A DNA stretch of 64,000 nucleotides from Paenibacillus luteus (lineage in GTDB: Bacteria; Bacillota; Bacilli; Paenibacillales; Paenibacillaceae): contig NZ_SKCD01000015.1 in NCBI RefSeq assembly GCF_006542765.1, positions 62,001-126,000 of the forward strand. The letters run 5' to 3'. The position numbers and the translations under genes are program-made. Shown here in pieces: positions 45,378-54,287 of the stretch. The notes beneath the pieces were generated by a model that saw only the letters and a list, made by a program, of their open reading frames with translations, did no database searches and was not told the origin of the DNA. Position 1 is the first letter of the stretch, and each line of letters begins with the position of its first letter.

Positions 45378-46637
45378 TTAGATCCAGCCTCTTGCGTCCA
45401 TCGCTGCTGCGATGCGTTTAATCGAAATCATGTAAGCAGCCGTACGAAGGTCTACGTCATGTTCTTTAGCAAGGTCACGAACCGCTACATAAGAAAGGAC
45501 CATGTTCGTCTCAAGCTTCTCAAGCACTTCTGCTTCGCTCCAGTAGTAGTTCGCAAGGTTTTGTACCCACTCGAAGTACGAAACCGTTACACCGCCTGCA
45601 TTGGCAAGTACGTCTGGAATAACGGTAATGCCTTTGCCGAACAATACGCGATCCGCTTCAGGCGTTGTAGGGCCGTTAGCTGCTTCTGCAATAATCTTCG
45701 CTTTGATACGGTCTGCGTTAGCCGCTGTAATGACATTCTCAAGCGCAGCAGGTACCAAAATATCAACATTCAACTCAAGCAGCGCCTCGTTCGAGATTAC
45801 GAATGATTCGCCATACTCGCGGATGGAAGATGTATCCTTTAGTGTGGAGATTTTTTCAATATCTATTCCGTTCGGATCATAAATGCCGCATTTGGAGTCG
45901 CTGACAGCAACGACTTTACACCCTGCTTCGCTAAGCAAACGAGCAGCAATACGGCCTGCATTACCAAAGCCTTGTACAGCTACAGTAGCGTCTTGAACAG
46001 GGATATCCAGATCCTTAAGCGCTTCTAGAATGGTATATACACAGCCTTGAGCTGTTGCTTCATTACGGCCTTTCGATCCGCCAAGGATAAGCGGTTTGCC
46101 TGTAATAACGCCTGGGGAGTTAACGCCCTTCAGTCTGCTGTACGTATCCATCATCCAACCCATAATTTGCGGAGTCGTGTACACGTCTGGAGCTGGAATA
46201 TCTTTGTCCGGTCCTACGAAATCAGCGATCGCTTCCATGAAAGCACGGCTGACACGTTCAAGCTCGCCTTTGCTAAGAAGATGTGGATCACAAATAACGC
46301 CGCCTTTACCGCCGCCATATGGCAGTCCAACAACGCCGCATTTGAAGCTCATCCACATGGAAAGTGCTTTAACCTCGTCAAGTGTTACATCCGGGTGGAA
46401 GCGAATGCCGCCCTTAGTGGGTCCAATCGCGTCGTTATGCTGAGAACGGTATCCTTCAAATACACGAACGCTTCCATCGTCCATACGAACGGGAAAGTTT
46501 ACCGATAGCACACGTTTTGGCTGCTTCAAGATTTGCGTAACATGCTCAGGCAATTGCAAATGCGCTGCTGCCGTATCAATTTGTTGCTGTGCGATTTGGT
46601 ACGGATTTAACGTTTCTTCCACTGTAGTCACTGTCAT
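45378..46637 (-). CDS. Glutamate dehydrogenase (GudB/RocG type)
   Basis: The 419-residue protein has the Glu/Leu/Phe/Val dehydrogenase motifs: YRSQHNDAIGPTKGGIRFHP, the catalytic-lysine segment GLPYGGGKGGVICDP, PAPDVYTTPQIMGWM and the Rossmann VAVQGFGNAGRIAARLL. It interconverts glutamate and 2-oxoglutarate plus ammonia; the GudB/RocG likeness suggests an NAD-linked catabolic enzyme. GAAGGA precedes the ATG. The 320 bp upstream (46638-46957) contain the mtlD terminator and, presumably, this gene's promoter, but I see no clear -35/-10 pair. Confidence 0.93.
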   Translation of the reverse strand: MTVTTVEETLNPYQIAQQQIDTAAAHLQLPEHVTQILKQPKRVLSVNFPVRMDDGSVRVFEGYRSQHNDAIGPTKGGIRFHPDVTLDEVKALSMWMSFKCGVVGLPYGGGKGGVICDPHLLSKGELERVSRAFMEAIADFVGPDKDIPAPDVYTTPQIMGWMMDTYSRLKGVNSPGVITGKPLILGGSKGRNEATAQGCVYTILEALKDLDIPVQDATVAVQGFGNAGRIAARLLSEAGCKVVAVSDSKCGIYDPNGIDIEKISTLKDTSSIREYGESFVISNEALLELNVDILVPAALENVITAANADRIKAKIIAEAANGPTTPEADRVLFGKGITVIPDVLANAGGVTVSYFEWVQNLANYYWSEAEVLEKLETNMVLSYVAVRDLAKEHDVDLRTAAYMISIKRIAAAMDARGWI

Positions 46638-46862
46638 TTCGGGTTCATTCCTTCTTCGTAGAGTTCGACTCCCAATCCATTGAAAAGCCGCTTTTTTGAT
46701 TTTACCTTTTTCAATAGTATTTTAAAAGAAATTTTTCGCTAAAAAGTACAAATATTCAGCGATTTTATCCATTGTCATGTTAGGTTTCATTGAGTGGGAG
46801 TAACAGTGACATAGATTTGAGGATTAAAGCGACTTACAACTGTCATCGACCGCAAAATAACA

Positions 46863-46909
46863 ACAAAAAAAGAGAATTGACGGGAGTCTAGCTCCCATCA
46901 ATTCTCTTT
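46863..46909 (-). terminator. Intrinsic terminator after the first mtlD paralogue
   Basis: On the minus strand AAAGAGAATTGATGGGAG and CTCCCGTCAATTCTCTTT pair over 18 bp with one mismatch/wobble, followed by a T-run (TTTTTTTGTTG). It lies about 50 bp past the stop codon. Confidence 0.85.
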
Positions 46910-46957
46910 CGCATTCTCGTTCTTCATTACGCACAAGGATGTAACTATTTCCCAATC

Positions 46958-48124
46958 TCATTTCATTACCGCATAAAACTCCTTCAAAGCCCCATAGCGA
47001 TCTACGATGCTTTGATGAATATCATGCTTGTGAGGAATCCCCATATGGGAGGTAATCACATCATGAATGCCCGTGTGGCGAATAGCCGTTTGCAGCATAA
47101 CAGCCTCTTCATCCTTCTCGTAATCAAACAGCAGTGCCGCCGCTATCGCCGAGGTAAGGTGCGGGATTGGAATACCCAGTTTATGCGCCTGCAAGGCAGG
47201 CCTCACCAGCCTATCATTTAAAGATAGCTTACGGATCGGCGAGCGCCCTACCCGAATCACGTTGTCCGTCAGCCTCGGATTCGTGAACCTCAGCATCATT
47301 TTTTGAATATACCGGTTATGCTTCTTCTCGTCCCAGTGGTATTTGGAGGTAAGGATGCTGCCCGTCTCTCCAAGCACCTTCGACAGCTCCTCCTTTATCT
47401 TGTCATCCCCCATCGCTTCTTGAATCGTCGCATACCCTTCAAGGTAACCATGGTACGCTGCCGTGCAATGGCCCGTGTTCACGGTGAACAACTTACGTTC
47501 GATGTAAGGTTCCAAGGAGTCTACATACTTTACGCCCTCGATTTCTGGATAACCTTCGAGCATGTCCGAGCGATCGATGATCCACTCAAAATACGGCTCT
47601 ACGGTCACTTTCAGCGGGTCGTCATGCTCCTGCGCAGGAACGATCCGGTCTACCGCCGTATTGGGAAAAGCAATGCAGCGATCCGCCGCCTCATGCCACT
47701 CTACAGCCAAATGTTCATACACCCGCCGCTTCAGCTGCGAGCTTCCGGATATTGCATTCTCGCACGCAATGATGTGCAGCGGCTTGTAATTGTGCTCCTT
47801 AAGCCGCTTCTCAATCCCGCTCGCGATAGATTCAGCGATATGCTTGAGTGCCGTTACTCCCACCGCCGTGGTGACCAGCTCCGCTGTTGCAACCGCCTCA
47901 GTCACGGCCGTTTTATTTTTCCCGCTGATTGCCGATATGTTTCTCACAATTTCCGTATCTCTAGCTTCATTCGCCAGCGTCACGGCATATTTCTTCTGCT
48001 GCTGAAGCAGCTGGACCTTCCTCTCATTGCGGGCAATGAACGTAACCTCATAACCCGCATTGGACAGAAGAAGACCAATAAAGCCTCTACCTATATTGCC
48101 TGCGCCAAAATGAACAGCCTTCAT
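46958..48124 (-). CDS. Mannitol-1-phosphate 5-dehydrogenase paralogue (copy 1, altered cofactor loop)
   Basis: The 388-residue protein is homologous along its length to the mtlD product of the mannitol operon at 58.3 kb. It has FGAGNIGRGFIGLLL at the start and the catalytic KLFTVNTGHC motif (Lys, Asn and His of the long-chain polyol dehydrogenases). The difference is at the end of the second beta strand: copy 2 has VDVND with D31, as in B. subtilis MtlD, while here the residues are IARNE (A31, R32). Loss of this Asp with a nearby Arg often marks NADP preference. GGGGG precedes the ATG. It is outside any PTS operon, next to a YhcW-like phosphatase, so its physiological role may differ. A 12-bp palindrome lies upstream. 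Confidence 0.85.
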   Translation of the reverse strand: MKAVHFGAGNIGRGFIGLLLSNAGYEVTFIARNERKVQLLQQQKKYAVTLANEARDTEIVRNISAISGKNKTAVTEAVATAELVTTAVGVTALKHIAESIASGIEKRLKEHNYKPLHIIACENAISGSSQLKRRVYEHLAVEWHEAADRCIAFPNTAVDRIVPAQEHDDPLKVTVEPYFEWIIDRSDMLEGYPEIEGVKYVDSLEPYIERKLFTVNTGHCTAAYHGYLEGYATIQEAMGDDKIKEELSKVLGETGSILTSKYHWDEKKHNRYIQKMMLRFTNPRLTDNVIRVGRSPIRKLSLNDRLVRPALQAHKLGIPIPHLTSAIAAALLFDYEKDEEAVMLQTAIRHTGIHDVITSHMGIPHKHDIHQSIVDRYGALKEFYAVMK

Positions 48125-48167
48125 CGTCCGAACCCCCTTAATTTGGATGGTTTCGTCTTTAATTAGA

Positions 48168-48179
48168 CAGAATATTCTG
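48168..48179. promoter_or_regulatory. Palindrome upstream of mtlD copy 1
   Basis: CAGAATATTCTG is a perfect 12-bp palindrome, 44-55 bp upstream of the start codon. It could be a repressor operator; it does not match a motif I can name with confidence. Confidence 0.3.
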
Positions 48180-48277
48180 ACTTATTTTGTTATAAAAAGC
48201 TTCTGCTTTACGTTTCACATTCTATCCGCATCTATATCTGCATCTCTATCCGAATTTAAATCCAAATCGCTTGCCTA

Positions 48278-48940
48278 TTACAGCCCGCCTGCAACCATTT
48301 CATGAAAATCAATATGAGCCAGCGATTCCGCATGATACGAACGCTCGCACTTGTCGAAGGACAAGCTTCTTGTAATCGTATTGGGAACGACGATACACGA
48401 CATGCCCGCTGCCGATGCCGCCCGGGCGCCGTTAGGCGAATCCTCGATCGCCACCGCTTCACCTGCTTTTACGCCGAGTCCTGCAAGCGTCTGTGTATAG
48501 AGCTCAGGGTCCGGCTTCACCTTAGCTACATCATCCGCCGTACGTATGCACTCGAAGTAATGCCCGATTTCAAGCTGCTCCAAATACTTGTCGATCCAGG
48601 CGCGAGCCGAGCTTGAGGCAAGGCCGATCTTCAGGCCAGAGTCCTGCGCATAGTTCAAATAATCTAGAATGCCCGTGCGTACCTGCTCGCTTTGCATCAG
48701 CTCTGAATGCTGCTGATGAACAAGCTCGCGGAACGCCTGCTTATCGATGGGAAGATTCAAATCCGTCATCAAATACTCGTAAGGGTTAAAGGTATGAAGA
48801 CTCGTGCCAATACAGCCTGAGTACTGTTCCAATGTGAGGTCTACACCATGTTCTTTGTATGCATCACGAAAAGCGTTGTACCAAGCCGTTTCTGTGTCAA
48901 TAATCGTGCCGTCAAAATCAAAAATTATCGCTTTAATCAT
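48278..48940 (-). CDS. HAD phosphatase of the beta-phosphoglucomutase/YhcW group
   Basis: The 220-residue protein has the HAD nucleophile motif FDFDGTIIDTE (D8, D10), motif II in GLASSS, the lysine in KVKPDPELY and the acidic motif III AIEDSPNGARAA. It resembles B. subtilis YhcW, a predicted phosphoglycolate or sugar-phosphate phosphatase. AGGAG precedes the ATG. It lies upstream of mtlD copy 1 on the same strand. Together they could reduce a phosphosugar and then dephosphorylate it, but this is inference. Confidence 0.82.
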   Translation of the reverse strand: MIKAIIFDFDGTIIDTETAWYNAFRDAYKEHGVDLTLEQYSGCIGTSLHTFNPYEYLMTDLNLPIDKQAFRELVHQQHSELMQSEQVRTGILDYLNYAQDSGLKIGLASSSARAWIDKYLEQLEIGHYFECIRTADDVAKVKPDPELYTQTLAGLGVKAGEAVAIEDSPNGARAASAAGMSCIVVPNTITRSLSFDKCERSYHAESLAHIDFHEMVAGGL

Positions 48941-49196
48941 TCATCCGTCTCCTCTCAAGAGCATAAATGTTAGATTTACTAACAAAACCGTAACATTTTT
49001 TAAAAGTTTACGTCAAGGAGGGCAAGCGCCCAAATGGCGTAATACGGGCCTGTCCCCTCTTTCTCCCAAAATCGGGGAATCCCTTGCACCGACTGGTTTT
49101 TTCGCTATTTTTGCAAACGCTTTGATATCTTTAGAAAAAAAATTTCCACCCCTTTCTAATGAACCGCTTACATTTCGCTAACACTCTTTTGTGCAC
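48941..49196. other. Intergenic stretch, no gene seen
   Basis: Between the YhcW-like gene and the EamA terminator I see no coding sequence or recognisable RNA element. Its left part should hold the promoter for the YhcW-like gene. Confidence 0.3.
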
Positions 49197-49235
49197 AAAA
49201 AAGGAGCTATCCGCCGGAGCACTTTCAGCTCTTTT
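49197..49235 (-). terminator. Stem-loop after the EamA transporter
   Basis: On the minus strand AAAAGAGCT pairs with AGCTCCTTTT (one C-A mismatch) across an 18-nt loop and is followed by T residues. It lies 73 bp downstream of the EamA stop codon. Confidence 0.6.
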
Positions 49236-49307
49236 GGACAACTCCATGGTCACTCCTACAAACGTTAGCGTGTGTCTTCTATCGGCATCATCAACACGAT
49301 GCTCCCT

Positions 49308-50246
49308 TTATACAAAGTGCCCGCCCGCGTTCGCCGCCGGAGCCACGGGCTCCTCACGCCGTTTGCGCTCGATGCTGATCCAGATCAGCCCAGCCGCCAT
49401 GCAGCCTGCGCCGCACATTTGCAGCAGCGTGATTTTCTCGCCAAACATAAAGTAACCGGCAATAACCGCCGCAGCAGGAACCGCATAACGGAAAAAATTT
49501 GACCGCGTCGCTCCCACCTTGAACATGCACGCATTCCACACGACAAAAGCCATAACCGTACAGATCAGCACATTGTAGCCAATCGATAGATAATGCCCGG
49601 CTTGCAGCGCAGACCAATTGGTTTGCCCCCAAGAGCCGAAGGTCAGAGGAAGCATGAACAACGCGCCGAAGGCGATCGTCCATGTACTGACGCGCAGCGC
49701 GGAATATTTCTTCATCAGCGACATCGAGCTTAAATTAAAGAGCGGCCCGATAATGCTGACGCCAAACGCCATAGCGTTGCCTAGCATATTTTCAGAAGAG
49801 AGACTGAAGCCCTCACCCCCGCCAAGGATGACGAAGCATACGCCTACAATTGAGATAGCGCCGCCAACGATCAGCCGAAGCGTTATCGATTCTTTCATGA
49901 ACAGAGGCGCAAACAAAGCAGCGAAGATGGGCCAAGGGGCTACATTCAGCAGCGATGCATTCGCCAGTGTCGTGTACTTGATCGAGTACATTACCGTGAT
50001 TTCGAGCAGCGTAATCCCGATTAAGCCAATGAGTGCAAGCCTCGGCACGATACGCCAAGGAATGCCCACGCTGCCCTCAGTCAGCTTTAGAATAACAAAG
50101 AAAAACGGAATAGCCAGGCCAAACCTTAAAAACGAAAACACTACCGGGTTAAACGACTCCATCGCGAGCCGGGAGATGCCGAAATTGGCTCCCCACACGA
50201 CTGCGATCAGGATTAGCCCGCCGTAATTCATCCACTTGTTATTCAA
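49308..50246 (-). CDS. EamA/DMT-family transporter
   Basis: The 312-residue protein has ten predicted membrane segments in two EamA repeats, beginning YGGLILIAVVWGANFGISRL, with the second repeat near GVSIIGPLFNLSSMSLM. Family members export amino acids, metabolites or drugs. The start is either TTG at 50246 (after GGGGCGAAGAGA) or ATG at 50231. It follows the polyamine importer genes on the same strand after 66 bp, so a common transcript is possible. The substrate is unknown. Confidence 0.85.
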   Translation of the reverse strand: MNNKWMNYGGLILIAVVWGANFGISRLAMESFNPVVFSFLRFGLAIPFFFVILKLTEGSVGIPWRIVPRLALIGLIGITLLEITVMYSIKYTTLANASLLNVAPWPIFAALFAPLFMKESITLRLIVGGAISIVGVCFVILGGGEGFSLSSENMLGNAMAFGVSIIGPLFNLSSMSLMKKYSALRVSTWTIAFGALFMLPLTFGSWGQTNWSALQAGHYLSIGYNVLICTVMAFVVWNACMFKVGATRSNFFRYAVPAAAVIAGYFMFGEKITLLQMCGAGCMAAGLIWISIERKRREEPVAPAANAGGHFV

Positions 50247-50312
50247 TCTCTTCGCCCCATCTATTCACAGATATTGCCTAGCCTATATCCAAATCAACCC
50301 CGCATAGGCGGC

Positions 50313-51386
50313 TTATTTCCTATGCATTTTGAACTCCAGGAAAAGCTCATTGTAATGAGCCAGCATTCTTTTGCCAAGATTGTCGTACACCTCAAGCCTG
50401 CTGGTCAACTCCTCATCTGGGTAAAAACGCTCGTCGCCTGAAATCTCTTCAGGCAGCAAGGCCATCGCCGCTTGGTTAGGCGAGGAATAACCGACATATT
50501 CCGTATTTTGCGCTGCTACCTCGGGGTCGAGCATGAAATTAATGAATTGATGCGCGCCTTCGATATTTTTCGCTGTTTTCGGAATGACCATATTATCAAA
50601 CCACAGGTTCGAACCTTCCTCCGGCACGACATAATCGAGCTTCTCATTCTCGCCCATAATTTCCGAGGCATCTCCTGACCACACCAAGCCGACAGCCGCT
50701 TCTTCATTCGCTAGCAGCAGCTTAATTTCGTCACCTACGATCGCTTTCACGTTCGGCGTCAACAGCTGCAGCTTCGCTTTCGCCTCTTGCAGATGCGCCT
50801 CTTCCGTGTCATTGAGGGAGTAACCGAGGCTGTTCAGCCCCATACCCATCACCTCGCGCGCGCCGTCGAGCAGCAGGATTTGATTGCGCAGGCTCTGATC
50901 CCACAGCTCATTCCAGCTGGCGAACGTTAGGTCACCCACCAGCTCTGGATTGTAGACAATGCCGACCGTGCCCCAGAAGTAAGGGATCGAATAGGCATTA
51001 TCCGGATCGAACGACAGATTCATGAACCTCGGATCGATATTTTTCAAATTCGGAATCTTCGAGTGGTCAAGCTTGATCAGCAAATCCTCCTCTTTCATCT
51101 TGCTGATGGCGTACTCGGAAGGGATGCTGACATCGAACGTCGTGCCCCCCTGCTCAATCTTGGTCATCATGGCTTCATTGGAATCGAAGGTCTGATAGAT
51201 CACCTTGATGCCTGTCTCCTCTTCAAACCTTGTCAGCAGCTCAGGGTCAACGTAATCGCCCCAATTATATATCGTGAGCGTGTTGTCGCCGCTGTAGCCT
51301 GCGCTTGAATTCAGGTAGGAAATGAAATACATCAGCCCTAGCGAGACGATCATCACAACAGCAAACATTCGCACTAGCTGCTTCAT
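50313..51386 (-). CDS. potD: PotD-like polyamine-binding protein
   Basis: The 357-residue protein has an N-terminal hydrophobic segment and the PotD pattern LTIYNWGDYVDPELLTRFEEE, then DSNEAMMTKIEQGGTTFDV and FWGTVGIVYNP. It captures spermidine or putrescine outside the membrane and delivers it to PotBC. No cysteine follows the N-terminal hydrophobic stretch, so there is no lipobox; it is either an uncleaved membrane-anchored form or secreted. Its ATG overlaps the potC stop (TAATG), with AAGGAGGGG upstream. Confidence 0.9.
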   Translation of the reverse strand: MKQLVRMFAVVMIVSLGLMYFISYLNSSAGYSGDNTLTIYNWGDYVDPELLTRFEEETGIKVIYQTFDSNEAMMTKIEQGGTTFDVSIPSEYAISKMKEEDLLIKLDHSKIPNLKNIDPRFMNLSFDPDNAYSIPYFWGTVGIVYNPELVGDLTFASWNELWDQSLRNQILLLDGAREVMGMGLNSLGYSLNDTEEAHLQEAKAKLQLLTPNVKAIVGDEIKLLLANEEAAVGLVWSGDASEIMGENEKLDYVVPEEGSNLWFDNMVIPKTAKNIEGAHQFINFMLDPEVAAQNTEYVGYSSPNQAAMALLPEEISGDERFYPDEELTSRLEVYDNLGKRMLAHYNELFLEFKMHRK

Positions 51387-52186
51387 TAGCGCCCCTCCTT
51401 AGCCGACGGCTTCGCGTTCCGCTGGTTAATGAAGTAATACCCTACGACCAAAATAATTGTAAACAGGAAGATAAGCGTAGACAGCGCATTGATCGATAGC
51501 GACACCCCTTGGCGTGCCCGTGAATAAATCTCTACCGACAGCGTCGAGAAGCCATTGCCCGTCACGAAGAACGTCACCGCAAAATCATCGAGCGAATAGG
51601 TAAGCGCCATGAAAAAACCTGCGAATATGCCTGGTTTAATAAACGGCAGCACGACTCTCGTCAGCACCTGCCAGGAGCTTGCGCCCAGGTCCCGCGCCGC
51701 ATCAATTAGTGTCGAGCTCATTTCCTGCAGCTTCGGCAGCACCATAATGACGACAATCGGCACGCTGAACGCGATATGCGAGAGCAGTACCGATACGAAG
51801 CCCAGCTTGATGCCGATAATGGTGAACAGAATCAGGAAAGATGCACCAATAATGACATCCGGGCTGACAATGAGCACATTATTCAGCGTAAGCAGCGTCT
51901 GCTTTGGACGATGGCTTCGGATATGGTGAATCGCAATCGCGCCCATAACACCCAGAATCGTCGAGATGGCCGATGACAGCAGCGCTATGACGAACGTATT
52001 CAGCACAATAATGAGCAAGCGCGTGTCCTCGAATACTTCCTTGTAGTAATCCAGCGTAAAGCTCTCAAAATTGCGCATCGAGCCGCCGCTATTAAACGAA
52101 TAGAACATCAAATAAAAGATAGGCGCATAAAGTACAACGAATACGAGCACTAGATAAAGATTGGACCATTTATTTTTTGCGCGCAT
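51386..52186 (-). CDS. potC: PotC-like polyamine ABC permease
   Basis: The 266-residue membrane protein has six predicted helices and the binding-protein-dependent permease loop [20 protein letters not shown] that docks to PotA. I start it at the ATG at 52186, six bases after GAGGTG; the GTG at 52195 lies within that ribosome binding site. It overlaps the end of potB by 17 bp, so all pot genes are translationally coupled. Confidence 0.92.
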   Translation of the reverse strand: MRAKNKWSNLYLVLVFVVLYAPIFYLMFYSFNSGGSMRNFESFTLDYYKEVFEDTRLLIIVLNTFVIALLSSAISTILGVMGAIAIHHIRSHRPKQTLLTLNNVLIVSPDVIIGASFLILFTIIGIKLGFVSVLLSHIAFSVPIVVIMVLPKLQEMSSTLIDAARDLGASSWQVLTRVVLPFIKPGIFAGFFMALTYSLDDFAVTFFVTGNGFSTLSVEIYSRARQGVSLSINALSTLIFLFTIILVVGYYFINQRNAKPSAKEGR

Positions 52187-52988
52187 CGGCTGCACCTCGC
52201 TTTCGGTTGCCGGTAACGAGCATCATCGCTGCCATCGCCAGAATGAGAAACACAGCGATCGTCGAGCCCATGCCCCAGTCCTGCGTAACCAGAAAATGCT
52301 GCTCTATCGCGGTCCCTAGCGTGATGACGCGATTCCCTGCAATGAGCCGCGTAATCATGAACAGCGACAGCGCAGGGATAAACACCGCCATACAGCCTGC
52401 CTTCACTCCGCTGATGGTGAGCGGAAAAATGACGCGGCGGAAAGTCATCCAAGCCGACGCCCCCAGATCGCGTGCCGCATACACCAACGAAGGATTCATC
52501 TCCTCCAGCGCATTGAAGATCGGCAGGATCATAAACGGTATGAAAATATAGACGGATACAAAAATAAAGCTAAAATCGGTGAACAAAATTTGCTGCTTCC
52601 CGATCCCGATCGCTTCCAGCACCGAGTTGGTCAAGCCATATGTACCGAATAGGCCGATAAAGGCGTAGGCTTTCAATAGCAAATTGATCCAGCTTGGCAA
52701 AATAATAAGCAGCAGCCACAGCTGCTTGTGCTTGGTCCTCGTCAGCAAGTAGGCCGTAGGATAAGCAACGAGCAACGAAATGGCCGTAATCAGAAATGCG
52801 TACCAGAAGGAGCTGAGCGTCATCCGCATGTACACTGGCGTGAAGAACTTCACGTAATTATCAAATGTAAAGCTGCCTTCCACATTAAATAACGAATAGT
52901 AAGCGACCAATAGGATCGGCGCAATAACGAATAGGACGATCCAAGCTAAATAAGGGATGAGATAAAAGCTGCGCGATTTATTTAACAT
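52170..52988 (-). CDS. potB: PotB-like polyamine ABC permease
   Basis: The 272-residue protein has six predicted helices, the opening [20 protein letters not shown] and the docking loop [20 protein letters not shown]. The start is ATG at 52988, with GAGG in the 3' end of potA; the open frame to 53042 would overlap potA more and lacks a ribosome binding site. It forms the channel with PotC. Confidence 0.92.
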   Translation of the reverse strand: MLNKSRSFYLIPYLAWIVLFVIAPILLVAYYSLFNVEGSFTFDNYVKFFTPVYMRMTLSSFWYAFLITAISLLVAYPTAYLLTRTKHKQLWLLLIILPSWINLLLKAYAFIGLFGTYGLTNSVLEAIGIGKQQILFTDFSFIFVSVYIFIPFMILPIFNALEEMNPSLVYAARDLGASAWMTFRRVIFPLTISGVKAGCMAVFIPALSLFMITRLIAGNRVITLGTAIEQHFLVTQDWGMGSTIAVFLILAMAAMMLVTGNRKRGAADARKK

Positions 52989-54087
52989 CGCCGGCCTCGC
53001 TATAGGCTTCCAGACGCTTATCGAATTCCTCTTCCGTCTCACCTAGACGCATGACATGAATCGCTTCCGAATCAAAGGTCAGCCCAATCTGCTCGCCAAC
53101 CGTCGCTTTGCGCGTGGAATGGACAAGCCACTCATTGCCAGCCTCATCATAACCGCAAATCTCGTAGTGAACGCCCCGGAACAGCTGCGAATCCACGCGT
53201 ACCTGCAGCTTTCCGTTCTCAGGGGAGGTAATCTCCAAATCCTCCGGCCTAATAACGATATCTACCGCTTCATTCGGGGTCAATCCCTGGTCGACGCAGA
53301 CAAAGGAGCGGCCAGCGAACTCTACCTCGAAATCGCGCGCCATCCGGCCCGGCACAATATTCGATTCACCAATGAAATCGGCAACAAACCGGTTGATCGG
53401 CTCATCGTAAATATCGGTTGGCGTACCGCTCTGTTGAATTTTCCCTTCATTAATAACAAAAATTTCGTCGGACATCGCAAGCGCTTCCTCTTGGTCATGG
53501 GTGACAAAGATAAACGTGATCCCCAGTCGCCGCTGCAGCTCGCGAAGCTCGTACTGCATTTCCGTCCGCAGCTTCAGATCAAGCGCGGAGAGCGGCTCGT
53601 CCAGCAAAATGATTTCCGGTTCATTCACAATCGCGCGCGCAATGGCGACGCGTTGGCGTTGTCCGCCGGACATTTCCGTAATTTCCCGCTTGTCATAGCC
53701 GTTCAAATTGACAAAACGAAGCGCCTCCATCACTTTAGCCGTGATATCGGCATTTTTCAGCTTCTTGATTCGCAAGCCGAAGGCCACATTTTCGAAGACG
53801 TTTAGATGCGGAAACAAAGCATAATCTTGGAATACCGTATTCACCTGGCGCTCATTGGCAGGCACACGGTTAATCACTTTTCCGTTAAAATAAATCTGCC
53901 CCTCGGACGGCTCGGTAAAGCCCGCAATTAAACGAAGAATCGTCGTCTTCCCACATCCAGAAGGACCAAGCAGCGTATAAAACTTGCCTCGCTCTATCGT
54001 AAAACTGACATCCCTAAGGACAGGAGCGTCATTATGATGATATTGTTTGGTTACATGCTCAAAGCGAATGATCGTCTGCTCTTGCAT
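52978..54087 (-). CDS. potA: PotA-like polyamine ABC transporter ATPase
   Basis: The 369-residue protein has Walker [17 protein letters not shown], the ABC signature [19 protein letters not shown], Walker [13 protein letters not shown] and the switch VTHDQEEAL, followed by a C-terminal TOBE-type regulatory domain (about residues 270-350). It powers import through PotBC. GGGGGATGTGAG precedes the ATG. It is divergent from mtlA, with 200 bp between. Unlike many Firmicute pot operons, no HTH repressor gene lies at its head. Confidence 0.93.
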   Translation of the reverse strand: MQEQTIIRFEHVTKQYHHNDAPVLRDVSFTIERGKFYTLLGPSGCGKTTILRLIAGFTEPSEGQIYFNGKVINRVPANERQVNTVFQDYALFPHLNVFENVAFGLRIKKLKNADITAKVMEALRFVNLNGYDKREITEMSGGQRQRVAIARAIVNEPEIILLDEPLSALDLKLRTEMQYELRELQRRLGITFIFVTHDQEEALAMSDEIFVINEGKIQQSGTPTDIYDEPINRFVADFIGESNIVPGRMARDFEVEFAGRSFVCVDQGLTPNEAVDIVIRPEDLEITSPENGKLQVRVDSQLFRGVHYEICGYDEAGNEWLVHSTRKATVGEQIGLTFDSEAIHVMRLGETEEEFDKRLEAYSEAGDVK

Positions 54088-54218
54088 CTCACATCCCCCT
54101 TTGCCTATTTAGAAGAAACAATAGTGATTATACATCATCCCCGAAAAACGGCAATAGTAAAAGGAAAAATGATGGCAACAACGCTCATGACGCAACCTGC
54201 TTTTCATTTCATTGAATA

Positions 54219-54263
54219 TGAAAGCGCTATACATTACGATTATTTCAAGTTCAGTTCGTGAAC
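54219..54263 (+). promoter_or_regulatory. Probable control region of the mannitol operon
   Basis: TGAAAGCGCTATACA (54219-54233) is a near match to the CcpA-binding cre pattern with one extra base. Thirty bases from its start, GTTCA-GTTCG-TGAAC (54249-54263) forms a short inverted repeat. Both lie upstream of the mtlA ribosome binding site (GGAGG, 54276-54280). Catabolite repression and regulator binding here are inferences from position and pattern. Confidence 0.4.
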
Positions 54264-54287
54264 ATTATGATTATTGGAGGTTGAAGC

